Origin: Opitutia bacterium
Lineage (GTDB): Bacteria; Verrucomicrobiota; Kiritimatiellia; CAIQIC01; Lenti-01
Direction of reading: 5' to 3'
Assembly: GCA_009928955.1 (NCBI GenBank)
Contig: SABN01000011.1
Coordinates: forward strand, 1-48,691
DNA: 48,691 nucleotides
The translations under genes and the position numbers were made by a program. Under the pieces are notes generated by a model. That model saw nothing but the letters and a program-made list of their open reading frames with translations, was not told the DNA's origin and did no database searches. The first letter of the stretch is position 1. Every line of letters starts with the position of its first letter. Shown piece after piece: positions 10,392 to 19,300 of the stretch.

Positions 10392-10535
10392 ATGAAGAAA
10401 TTCGCGTCCCTCGCGATGATGCGCTTCCCCGGCTGGACCCGGCTGGCGGCGGGCGGGGCGCATTTCCAGCCCGCCCCTTGGTCGGCGGTGAAATCGCTGG
10501 CCGGCCGCCCGCCTGCGCCGGAGGAATTCCCGTGA
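10392..10535 (+). CDS. Small hypothetical ORF (47 aa) coupled to photolyase
   Basis: The frame begins MKKFASLAMMRFPGW and ends PPAPEEFP. It is preceded by AAGGAG at ideal spacing (10383-10388) and its TGA overlaps the GTG of the photolyase gene (GTGA, 4 nt). That arrangement matches the other coupled pairs here and argues that it is translated. The peptide is basic at the N-terminus with one moderately hydrophobic stretch and no recognised domain. It could be a leader ORF whose translation delivers ribosomes to the photolyase start, or a real small protein. The 144 nt before it, back to the cysK stop, holds nothing I recognise. Confidence 0.5.
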   Translation: MKKFASLAMMRFPGWTRLAAGGAHFQPAPWSAVKSLAGRPPAPEEFP

Positions 10536-11980
10536 TCCCCGAATCGCGCATCCGCCGCTTGAACGCCCGGCCGCCCTCCCGCGGAAAATACGTGCTCTAT
10601 TGGATGCAGCAGGCCCAGCGCGCCGAATGCAACCCGGCGCTGGAACTGGCCATCGAACAGGCCAACGCGCTGCGCCTGCCGGTGGTGGTCGGCTTTGCCC
10701 TGACCGCCTTCCCCGAGGCCAACCGGCGGCATTGCCAATTCATGCTCGAAGGCCTGCGCGAGACGCGCCTGCGCCTCGCCGCGCGCGGCATCGGATGCTG
10801 CATCCGCCAAGGCCCGCCGGAAGAAGTCGTTCCGGACCTCGCGAAAAGCGCGGCGCTCCTCGTCGGCGATGTCGGCTATCTCCGCGTGCAGCGCGCGTGG
10901 CGCGAAGCCGTCGCGGCGCGCGTCGCCTGCCCGTTCCTCCTCGTGGAAACGGATGTCATCGTGCCCGTCGCCGAAGTCTCCGACCACGCCGAATTCGCCG
11001 CGCGCACGATCCGGCCGAAGATCCACCGGAAACTCGCGGAGCATTTCAAGCCGCTGCGGCCCCTCGCCGCGGCCCGCCCCTCCGTGGATCTCGTCCCGCG
11101 CTCGCTGCCGCTGGACGATCCAGCGGCCCTCTGCCGCCACCTCGGCGTGGATGCGCGCGTGCCGCCTGCCGAAGGCCTCGCCGGCGGATTCGCCGCCGCG
11201 AACAAGCGCCTGGAGCGCTTCATCGGACACCGGTTGCAGGATTACGCCGAGGAGAACAGCGACCCCGTCCTCGATGCCTGCTCCGGCATGAGCCCCTATC
11301 TGCACTTCGGCCAGATCTCGCCGCTGGACATCGCGCTGCGCGCGTCGGAATCGGATGCCCCGCGCGCGGCCCTCGACGCCTATTTGGAGCAGTTGATCGT
11401 CCGCCGCGAGCTCAGCATGAACGCCTGCTGGTTCAATCCGGGCTACGACCGCTATGACACCCTGCCCGCCTGGGCGCGGCAAACGCTGGACGAGCATCGG
11501 AAGGACCCGCGCGAATTCCTGTATTCCCGCGCGCAGTGGGAGGCGGGGGCCACCCACGATGCTTGCTGGAATGCCGCCCAAGCCGAGATGGTCCGCTCTG
11601 GCCGGATGCACAACTACATGCGCATGTATTGGGGGAAGAAGATCCTCGAATGGAGCCGCACGCCCGAGGAGGCGTTCGAAACGGCGCTCCACCTCAACAA
11701 CAAGTACGAGTTGGATGGACGCGACCCCAACGGATTCGTCGGCGTGGCCTGGTGCTTCGGACGCCACGACCGCGCCTGGACCGAACGCCCCGTCTTCGGC
11801 AAGATCCGCTACATGAACGCCAACGGCCTGCGCCGCAAGTTCGACATCCAAGCCTATGTGGATCGCTGGCTCGGCCCCGGAGAGGCCGGCGCGCCCATGG
11901 GCCGGACCCCCGATGGAGTTGATTATCCCCGTCTCTTCAAGCAGAATGCCCCCCAACGGAAGAACAAGGAGAACCGATGA
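10532..11980 (+). CDS. phr: Class II CPD photolyase (deoxyribodipyrimidine photolyase)
   Basis: The 482-aa flavoprotein repairs cyclobutane pyrimidine dimers with light. The N-terminal alpha/beta photolyase domain starts with RGKYVLYWMQQAQRAECN, the class II form of this motif. The C-terminal FAD-binding helical domain has the class II hallmarks YDTLPAWARQTL, HNYMRMYWGKKILEW, NNKYELDGRDPNG and AWTERPVFGKIRYMN. I chose the GTG at 10532 because it has GGAGGAA upstream, overlaps the stop of the 47-aa ORF by 4 nt, and leaves a standard N-terminus; the frame is open about 240 nt further up without homology. Its stop overlaps the next gene by 4 nt (ATGA). Confidence 0.93.
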   Translation: MIPESRIRRLNARPPSRGKYVLYWMQQAQRAECNPALELAIEQANALRLPVVVGFALTAFPEANRRHCQFMLEGLRETRLRLAARGIGCCIRQGPPEEVVPDLAKSAALLVGDVGYLRVQRAWREAVAARVACPFLLVETDVIVPVAEVSDHAEFAARTIRPKIHRKLAEHFKPLRPLAAARPSVDLVPRSLPLDDPAALCRHLGVDARVPPAEGLAGGFAAANKRLERFIGHRLQDYAEENSDPVLDACSGMSPYLHFGQISPLDIALRASESDAPRAALDAYLEQLIVRRELSMNACWFNPGYDRYDTLPAWARQTLDEHRKDPREFLYSRAQWEAGATHDACWNAAQAEMVRSGRMHNYMRMYWGKKILEWSRTPEEAFETALHLNNKYELDGRDPNGFVGVAWCFGRHDRAWTERPVFGKIRYMNANGLRRKFDIQAYVDRWLGPGEAGAPMGRTPDGVDYPRLFKQNAPQRKNKENR

Positions 11981-12522
11981 AAGCGCGCTTGATCGTCCCC
12001 GCCCTCGCCCTGATCCTCGCATCCGCCGCCGGCGCCACCGCCACGGAAAGCCTCGTCCTGAACGGAAGCGGCGTCCGGACCAAGCTGATCCTCGGCGCCA
12101 TGTATGAGCTGTCCCTGTATGTCCCCGACTCGTTGAAGGGATCCGAAGCCCCGGCCCTCATCGAGGCCGACCGGCCCATGGAATTCGTCCTGACCATCCA
12201 GAGCTCGCTGATCACCCGCGCGCGCTTCGTCGAGGCCACCACCGAAGGCTTCGCCAAGGCCGCCAAGGCCGGCTATGCCTCGGAAAAGACGCAGGCGTTC
12301 CTCGACCAGTTCGCCGCCACCGAATTCAAGAAGGGCGACGTCATCGTGATGCGCTATGCCTCCGGCGGACTTTCCACCGCCTATCAAAAGCAGGCGGACG
12401 GATCCGAAGCCAAGCTCGGCACGATCCCGGGGCCCGACCTCAAGAAGGCCCTCTTCGCCATCTGGCTCGGCAATGAGCCCGTGCAGGAATCGCTCAAGAA
12501 ATCCCTGCTCGGCGCCCCCTAG
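11977..12522 (+). CDS. Chalcone-isomerase-fold exported protein
   Basis: The 181-aa product has a signal peptide (MKARLIVPALALILASAAGATA) and a domain resembling bacterial chalcone isomerase-like proteins: LVLNGSGVRTKLILGAMYELSLYVP, a middle FVLTIQSSLITRARFVEATTEGF helix, FKKGDVIVMRYASGG, and a C-terminal LFAIWLGNEPVQESLKKSLLG, which is the most characteristic part. Bacterial members are periplasmic and usually lack a demonstrated isomerase activity. The gene overlaps the photolyase stop by 4 nt and is followed after 2 nt by the deiminase gene, so it belongs to a four-cistron unit. Function is not predictable from context. Confidence 0.8.
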   Translation: MKARLIVPALALILASAAGATATESLVLNGSGVRTKLILGAMYELSLYVPDSLKGSEAPALIEADRPMEFVLTIQSSLITRARFVEATTEGFAKAAKAGYASEKTQAFLDQFAATEFKKGDVIVMRYASGGLSTAYQKQADGSEAKLGTIPGPDLKKALFAIWLGNEPVQESLKKSLLGAP

Positions 12523-12524
12523 CC

Positions 12525-13565
12525 ATGGCTTGGGCCCGCCACCTGTGGATCGCGGCCCTGTGGGCCCTTCCCGTCGCGGCGCAAGCGGAGCCCTCGCCCT
12601 CCAACGACGCATCCGCCGACCGCACCCTGATCGTGCTGGCCGCGCCTTCCGCCTCCGACCGCTATTACCGGAGCCGGCGCCAGGAAATCCTCGATTTCCA
12701 AGTCGCCTGGGCGAATAGCATCCGGGGCCGCGACAACGTCGTCATCTTGGCCGACCGGAAAACCCTGCGCGAACTGGCGAAGGAACTGCCCGAAGACCTC
12801 CTGCTTGAAGCCCGCATGCGCGACATCTGGACGCGCGACTTCTTCCCCGTCTGCCCGGATCGCCCGGTCCTCTTCCGCTATTCGGCCGCCGCCCAAGGCG
12901 GCCCGCCGGACGATGCGGACTGGGTCCAAGACGGCTTCGTCCGCTTCGCCCGGCGGCAGGGCCTGTCGTTTCGCCGCGCCCCGTGGCGGCTGGATGGCGG
13001 CAACGTGGTCGACAACGGATTCGACAAGGTCATCGTCACGGACCGCTTCCTCTCCGACAACCAGTTGGAGAGATCCAGCGCCATCGCCCTCCTCCGCGAA
13101 ACGCTCGGCGTCCAGCAGGTGGCCATCCTCCCGGCCGACCCCGAAGACCGGCTGGCCCACGCCGACGGCATGGCGATGTTCATCGCCTCCAACACGGTCG
13201 CCGTCACCCGCTACGGCGGCGAATTCCAAGAGGCCCTGCGCCGGGAATTGCGCGAGGCGTTTCCAGGGATCGCGATCCTCGAGATCGAGACCGAATTCGG
13301 CTCCGACGCCTTCGACCCGGACTTCGGCTCCGCCCATGGCATCCATGTGAACGCCACCGTCACCGACCGCTTCATCTACCTGCCGGTCTACGGCATCGCA
13401 ACGGACGCCAAGGCCCTCGCGCAGATCCGCGCCGCCACGGACCGGGAAGTCGTGCCGGTGGATGCGGGGAAAATCGGAGCGCTGGGCGGCAGCGTCCGCT
13501 GCCTCAGCGCGCAGATGAAGGGGGACAACGCCCGCCGCCTGATCGAAGCTGCGCGAAACCGCTAG
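12525..13565 (+). CDS. Exported peptidylarginine/agmatine deiminase-family protein
   Basis: The 346-aa protein begins with a signal peptide (MAWARHLWIAALWALPVAAQA) and is a guanidino-group hydrolase of the PAD_porph/agmatine deiminase family. Catalytic features: MRDIWTRDFFP (Asp), WRLDGGNVVDNG (substrate loop), HADGMAMF (His and Asp of the catalytic set), HVNATV, and the nucleophile in GGSVRCLSAQ (Cys326). All expected catalytic residues are present, so it is probably active on arginine, agmatine or peptide arginine. The signal peptide is unusual for agmatine deiminases but known for Porphyromonas-type PPAD. It closes the photolyase operon. Its TAG shares the CTAG tetranucleotide with the stop of the convergent AlgJ-like gene. 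Confidence 0.85.
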   Translation: MAWARHLWIAALWALPVAAQAEPSPSNDASADRTLIVLAAPSASDRYYRSRRQEILDFQVAWANSIRGRDNVVILADRKTLRELAKELPEDLLLEARMRDIWTRDFFPVCPDRPVLFRYSAAAQGGPPDDADWVQDGFVRFARRQGLSFRRAPWRLDGGNVVDNGFDKVIVTDRFLSDNQLERSSAIALLRETLGVQQVAILPADPEDRLAHADGMAMFIASNTVAVTRYGGEFQEALRRELREAFPGIAILEIETEFGSDAFDPDFGSAHGIHVNATVTDRFIYLPVYGIATDAKALAQIRAATDREVVPVDAGKIGALGGSVRCLSAQMKGDNARRLIEAARNR

Positions 13566-14743
13566 GGCGCGGGCGCGCCCGCGCGCGCCGCGTCCAAGGC
13601 GTCATAGGCTTTGAGCAGGTCGCGCACGAAACCAAACCCGATCCGCGGCAGCCAGTATTCGCTCACCTCGACCACGATGGCGTCGCGGCCCGCGATCGCC
13701 TCCAACAGATCGAGCTGCCGCTTGTCCAGCGCCACGTTCGGCGCCTCCGGATAGAAATACTGGCGGTTGTAATAGTAGTAGGTGTCGCGCTTCCGGTAGA
13801 GCTTCTCGCGGTCCATGAGATTCGTGAGCGTGAACACGAAACTGTCGCCGATGACCAGGAGGTCCGGCGCATGGGTTCCCGCGCGGATCTCCAGCACCGG
13901 GTGGATCTGCGGCCCCGCCAACTGCCGTCCCGACCACAGGTTCACCAGATCGCCCAGATCGTTGTCGGAATCCACGATCAGGCGGTTGGTCTCGGCGCCC
14001 ACCACCTGCATCGCCGGCAGATCTTTCCCCGTCAGCGCCCGCAGCTCCTCCAGGATGCGCGAAACCACGCGCGCCGCGCCGTACTGGTTCCAATGCGTGC
14101 CGCCCTTGGCGAACAGCAGGGGAATGCCCGGCTCCTGCTTCCACTCCCGGAAAAGCTCGTGCGCGTCCACCCGGTTCACCCCGTCTTTGCGCAGGTGCGC
14201 GACGAAGTTCTGGTAGTTGCTGCGCCGCGCGGGGCGGCCCGCCACGTCGGCCCCGGCCGGCAGGAATTCGGGATAGATCTCCGCCTTGCTCGGCGCGATC
14301 ACCAGCAGGAACGCGATCCCGTCCGCCGCCAACCGGTCTTGCAGGCGCTTCGTGGATCGGCTCACATTCTCCAATTCCGAATCGGGCCGCAGGCCGTCCG
14401 CGTTGTAGGCATCCACGTAGGCCTTCTCGAAGAGGAATCCCTCGCGCCCCATCAGGACCGGCGTGCCGCTGCCCTTCGGCAGCTCCCGGAACAGGCTGTA
14501 GTTGAATTGGTTCGCCGTCCGCACGAGAAGTCCCCGCAGCCCGATGCGCTGGTTGATCCATGCGTCGAACTCCGTCTGCAGCGAGCCGTTCCACCAACCG
14601 GAAAGCGACGCCTCTGGCCGCGCGGCCGGGGTTTCCACCCCCGCCAATGGATAATCCGGCGGATAACCCGTCAGCATCTGGAACGGCGGCAGCGCCAGGA
14701 AAAGAGAGAACAAGGCCGCCGCGAGGATCAGGAATTTCTTCAT
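13562..14743 (-). CDS. AlgJ/AlgX-like SGNH-fold polysaccharide acetylation protein
   Basis: The 393-aa protein has an N-terminal signal anchor (MKKFLILAAALFSLFLALPPF) and an ALGX/ALGJ SGNH hydrolase-like domain: LVMGREGFLFEKA-type segment near residue 100, LLVIAPSKAEIYPEFLP, FAKGGTHWNQYGA (catalytic His motif), LLVIGDSFVFTL (Ser of the GDS block) and a final VVEVSEYWLP. Members transfer or handle acetyl groups on exported polysaccharides in the periplasm, with acetyl delivered across the membrane by an MBOAT partner. That partner lies directly upstream, 4 nt away. No alginate biosynthesis genes are visible, so the polymer is unknown. Confidence 0.85.
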   Translation of the reverse strand: MKKFLILAAALFSLFLALPPFQMLTGYPPDYPLAGVETPAARPEASLSGWWNGSLQTEFDAWINQRIGLRGLLVRTANQFNYSLFRELPKGSGTPVLMGREGFLFEKAYVDAYNADGLRPDSELENVSRSTKRLQDRLAADGIAFLLVIAPSKAEIYPEFLPAGADVAGRPARRSNYQNFVAHLRKDGVNRVDAHELFREWKQEPGIPLLFAKGGTHWNQYGAARVVSRILEELRALTGKDLPAMQVVGAETNRLIVDSDNDLGDLVNLWSGRQLAGPQIHPVLEIRAGTHAPDLLVIGDSFVFTLTNLMDREKLYRKRDTYYYYNRQYFYPEAPNVALDKRQLDLLEAIAGRDAIVVEVSEYWLPRIGFGFVRDLLKAYDALDAARAGAPAP

Positions 14744-14747
14744 CGCG

Positions 14748-16181
14748 TCAAAACCGGAAATAAATGAACGGGTTGAACGTGCGGGTCGCCAAGACGGACG
14801 CCGACCAGCCCAGCAGGAGCATCGCCACCGCGAAGCGAGCCGCCACCTGCCCCGCGGTGGCCTGGGCCGGCTCCAGCCGCATGAAATCGAAGGCCCGCGC
14901 CTTCACCGCCGGCCCGAAGCAGAGCCCCAGCGCCGCCACCAGCATCGCCTGGTGCCGCAACCCGAGCTCGATCGCCGCCGCCGCCCCGGGCGCCGCCGGG
15001 AAAACATCCACCATGCGCCCCATGTAGGCCACCGCATGCGCCAGCGTCTCCGCCCGGAACAGCACCCAACTGAACAGCACCAGCGCGAACGTGACGGGAA
15101 TCCCCGCCCACGCCGGCGCGCGGGCAACGCGCGTTCCCTTGCACAACTTGTCCAGGCACAGGAAAAATCCATGGAACGCGCCCCACGCCACGAAATTCCA
15201 CGCCGCCCCGTGCCAGAATCCGGACACCAGGAACACCAGCCAAAGGTGGAGATAGGTCCGCGCCACGCCCTTGCGGTTCCCCCCCAGCGGAATGTACAGG
15301 TATTCGCGCATCCAGTTCGACAGCGAGATGTGCCACCGGCGCCAGAATTCCGTGATGCTGCGCGAGATGTACGGCCGGTTGAAGTTCTCCAGGAACTCGA
15401 TGCCCAGCATCCGCCCCAGTCCGATCGCCATGTCCGAATAACCCGAAAAATCGAAATAGATCTGGAACGCATACGCCAACACGCCCACCCAAGCCCAGCC
15501 GCAGGACAGGCCGGCGGGCGCCGCGCCGAACGCGGCGTCGGCCACCTCCGCCATCGTGTTCGCCACCAGCACCTTCTTCCCCAACCCCTGGCAGAACCGC
15601 AGGATCCCCGTGAAGAACCGCTCCCGCGTGTGCTCCCGCCGGATCAATTGCACCGCCACGTCGTGGTAGCGCACGATCGGCCCCGCGATCAGCTGCGGAA
15701 ACAAGGCCACGTAGAGCAAATAATCCACCGCGTTGCGCGCCACCTGCGCCGTCCCCCGGTACACGTCCACCAGATAGCTCACCTTCTGGAACGTGAAAAA
15801 CGAAATCCCGATCGGCAGCGCCACCGCCGTCCACGACACCCCGCCCGCCCCGAACCGCGCCAGCCACCCGTTCAACTCCGCCACGAAGAAATTCGCGTAC
15901 TTGAAGTAGAGCAGCAACCCGATGTTCAGGACCACCGCCGCCGCCAGCGCCCCTTGGCGCGCGGCCGGAGAACGCCGGCCCTCCGGCAGCTCGCGGCTCA
16001 AGGCGTAATCCACCAGGCTGGAGAGGAACAGGACGATCACGAAGCGCGGCGCGCCCCACGCGTAGAAGAAGCCGCTCGCCAGCAGCGCCACCCCGTTGCG
16101 GTGCCGCGCCGGACAGGCGTAGTATGCCGCCAGCAGCACCGGCAGGAAGATGAACAGAAACGTCAGCGAACTGAAGACCAT
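14748..16181 (-). CDS. MBOAT family O-acyltransferase (AlgI/DltB-like)
   Basis: The 477-aa polytopic membrane protein has the AlgI-type sequence throughout: MVFSSLTFLFIFLPVLL at the start, LPIGISFFTFQKVSYLVDVYRG, FPQLIAGPIVRYHD, YFDFSGYSDMAIGLGRMLGI, FNRPYISRSITEFWRRWHISLSNWMREYLYIPLGGN and the catalytic histidine in SGFWHGAAWNFVAWG. It moves acyl groups across the inner membrane for O-acylation of an extracellular glycan. About ten membrane segments are visible. It forms a two-gene unit with the AlgJ-like gene downstream. The gap to the amylase gene holds the amylase terminator. The ATG at 16181 gives the standard family N-terminus. Confidence 0.93.
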   Translation of the reverse strand: MVFSSLTFLFIFLPVLLAAYYACPARHRNGVALLASGFFYAWGAPRFVIVLFLSSLVDYALSRELPEGRRSPAARQGALAAAVVLNIGLLLYFKYANFFVAELNGWLARFGAGGVSWTAVALPIGISFFTFQKVSYLVDVYRGTAQVARNAVDYLLYVALFPQLIAGPIVRYHDVAVQLIRREHTRERFFTGILRFCQGLGKKVLVANTMAEVADAAFGAAPAGLSCGWAWVGVLAYAFQIYFDFSGYSDMAIGLGRMLGIEFLENFNRPYISRSITEFWRRWHISLSNWMREYLYIPLGGNRKGVARTYLHLWLVFLVSGFWHGAAWNFVAWGAFHGFFLCLDKLCKGTRVARAPAWAGIPVTFALVLFSWVLFRAETLAHAVAYMGRMVDVFPAAPGAAAAIELGLRHQAMLVAALGLCFGPAVKARAFDFMRLEPAQATAGQVAARFAVAMLLLGWSASVLATRTFNPFIYFRF

Positions 16182-16289
16182 GGCGGAGCAAGATGCCGAA
16201 TCCCCCCGCCCCGCGCAAGCGGGAAAACCGGCCGCCCCCCCCCGCGCGCCGGACTTCGCAGGAATGGGATGAACGGGCCCGCTTCCCGC

Positions 16290-16320
16290 AAAAAAGGCCG
16301 ACCCGCGCGGGCCGGCCTTT
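16290..16320 (-). terminator. Rho-independent terminator of the amylase gene
   Basis: On the minus strand AGGCCG, a GC-rich inner palindrome and CGGCCT are followed by six T residues (16290-16295 read as T). It lies about 20 nt past the amylase stop and before the MBOAT gene. Confidence 0.75.
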
Positions 16321-16338
16321 CGCCGGAAGAGACGAGCC

Positions 16339-19300
16339 CTAGTTTCCGATGCGCGCGAACGGCGCCGTGAAGTTGTCGGCGTCGCCCCACTCGAACGAGG
16401 AGTTGTAGCTTTCGACGCCCGGCAGATCCACCGTCGTTTCGTCGTGCGGCAGGGAATCCATGCTGGAGGTCGAGCCGGCGCCGACCATGACGCCGATGCC
16501 CGCGCCCGAGTCGAGCTGCGCGGCCGTGATGTCCAGGTAGCTCAGCGGGATGCTCATCTCGTAGAAGCTGTCGCGGCTCGTGTCGTGGCCATGGGCCAGA
16601 AAGTCGCGCGTGGGCGCGCCGGGGTCGTTGCGGTTGTCGCAATCGTCCACGCCCCACAGGGTCCCGGCGCCGCAGGTGAAGCTTTTCGCGGCGACGATGC
16701 CCGCCGCGGCGATCGTGTTGTAGTCCACGCCGCCGTCGTCGAGGGCGAACACGCCGTTCACGGCCCGCGAGATGTAGCCCTGCCAAAGGCTGCCGGCCAG
16801 ATAGATCTGGTAGTTGGGCTTGTTGGGGCCGGTCCAGCTGTTCAGCTTGCCCCAGACGTCCGCGGTCGCGCCCTGCCCGGACACGGTGTCGAGCACGATC
16901 CACTGCAGGATGCCGTCGTTGCTGCCAATCTTGCCGCTGCCCGCGCCGCCCGCGTTGGCCGGGTCGACGACGTCGGTGACGTCCACGAACTGCCAGGCCA
17001 GGTAGAGATTGGTGTCGTCCCAGGCCGCCCACAGGTGCGTGGCGTCGATCGGCGGCTCGTGCATCGTCCAGTTGTTTTCTAGGCTGCGCGGATCGTCGTT
17101 GGCCATGTCGATCGCGATCAAGTGGTTCGTGGTCCAGCCCGACGGGCTGCCGTCGATGACCATCGTCTCGCGCTTGCCCAGCGACGGATTCGTCGAATAG
17201 GGCTTCTCGCCGCCCTGCGGCGGCGGCTCGACGTCGCCGATCGTGACGATGTAGTCGTCGCCGCCGTTGTTGTCCCAGAATTCGGTGCCATTGCGGTCTT
17301 TCATCATGATCGCGAACTGGACCACGGTACCGTTGGTCAGGACTTCGAGATCCTTGTGATACCAGTCGCCGTTCACCCAGTCGGGAATCGGGTCCATCGC
17401 CACCAGCGGCCAGGCGTTGGTGTCGCCCGGATCGGGATTGATGGCATACACGACATAGGCCTCGGTCGAAGCCCCCTCCGGATAGCCGGCGGAGTTGATG
17501 TAGACTTGGTTGTTGGTACTGACCCAGTGGTGGGTGCCGCCGACGTGGGTCATCGCGATCTGCCCGGGCTCGTAGTAAGTATAGCCGTACGCCCGGTTGG
17601 CGGTGACGCCGCGGCGGGTCGCGCCGTAGAGCGTCAGCAGGCCGGTCTGGTTGTTCGTCCAACCCGCGCCGATCACGATCTGCTGGCCGTTCGAGAACGC
17701 GGCCGGCGCGCCGCCCGCGACGGCGTAGGTCGAGGTGACGACATTGACGCCGGTCACGTTCAGCGTCACGGCGATGCCGGCCGCGTTCGTGAAGGTCGTG
17801 CTGCCCGGGGTGGCGCTGACCGTCACCGTCTCGTTCTCGCCGGTTTCGTCGTAGAAGCGGATGCGGTAGAAACCGGACGGTTCGCCGTTGATTTCGATTT
17901 CATGGCCGACGTCCACGCCCGCGCCGACGTCCTGGAACGGCAGGAACAGGTTGCTGGTGTATTGCACCATGTAGCGGCGGTTGGTCGGCGCGCCGAACGT
18001 GAAGGGGTTGGTGGCTCCCGCCTCCATCAGGATGGGCGGCACGGTCAAGTCGTCCGGATCCAGATCCATCCGATAGGAATCTCCGTAGGTGTAGCCGTTG
18101 GAGGCCAGTTGGCTGGCCGGCGTCAGCGGATCCTTCCCGTAGCCCGCCAGCCACGCGTCCGGCACGCCGTCGCCGTTGCTGTCGACCGGCACGTCCGCGC
18201 GCGTGATCGTGGCCATCGCGCTGAGCGTTTCGCCGGCGCCCGCGCCCGTCAGGGTCAGGTCGTCGACGTACATCTGGCGCTTCGATTGGTCCGCGAGTTC
18301 CGAAGGCACGCTGGAGGCGTTGAAGTAGAACTTGAAGCGGGTCGGCGCGCCGGCCGGCACGGCCAGCGTCTGGTCGTAGGCTTCCGAACCGTCGCGACCC
18401 GTGCCCCAGACGCGGACGCTGCCGGAAGCGACGTACGCGAAGTTCAGCGTCATGGCCTGCGCGCCGTAATTGGTGAACATCGGACCGCCGTTGATCGAAA
18501 TCGCCGCGCTGTTGGCCATGTTGATGTAGACCAGTTCCGTGTCGCCGGCCAGCAGGCTGAAGCCGCGGTAGGATCCTTCGGCGGCGCTGTCCCAATTCAG
18601 GCCCCAGTCGAAGCTGAACGTCGCGCCGACGGGCATCGCGCTCGCGAAGCTCCGCCGCACTTCGGCGTTGGCGCCCGACGCCGGCGGATTCGCATAGAAT
18701 CCGAACGCGTTGGTGCCGAGACCGGTGATCCCGGCCAAGGCCGGATCGCCGATGAACGTGCCCGCATAGCCCGTTCCCTGCGAGTGGCTGAACGTCCACG
18801 CGCCGAAGCCGCTGCCCTGGTTCGAGCCGTCGCTCCAGCCGCCGCCGTAGTTGTCCGCGGAGTCCTGCATCGTGCCGCCCGCGCCGCCCGCGGCGGTGCC
18901 GGAAACCGTGATCACGTTGGTGCCCACGCCGAGCGCGATGTCCGCGAGGCCCCACGGCGTCTCCGCCGGAACCTGCCCCGACGCGCCGGTCAGCGAATTC
19001 GTCCAGCGCAGATTGCCGTTGGTCACCGCGCTCGCCGTGCCTTGCAACGTGTAGGTCGCCGTCTCGTTCGCCACGGCCAGCGCGCCCGGCGGATTCGTGA
19101 TGGCCAAGCCGGCGCCCCGGATCGTGACTTGGAAGTAGAGCCCGCCGTTGTTGCTTGCGATCGTCTCTTCGCCGTCCGTCGCTTCAATGAAGTAGCGCAC
19201 GACGGTTCCCGCGGGATGCGCGCCCAGATTCGCGTTGTACCACGCGCCGCCGGTGGAGCCCCAATCCGCGTTGACCGTCATCGCGTTGGTTTCCCAGGTC

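Noticed and set aside
10292-10531. N-terminal 80-residue extension of photolyase
   Set aside because: The extension has no homology and overlaps the better-supported 47-aa ORF; the GTG at 10532 has a good Shine-Dalgarno.
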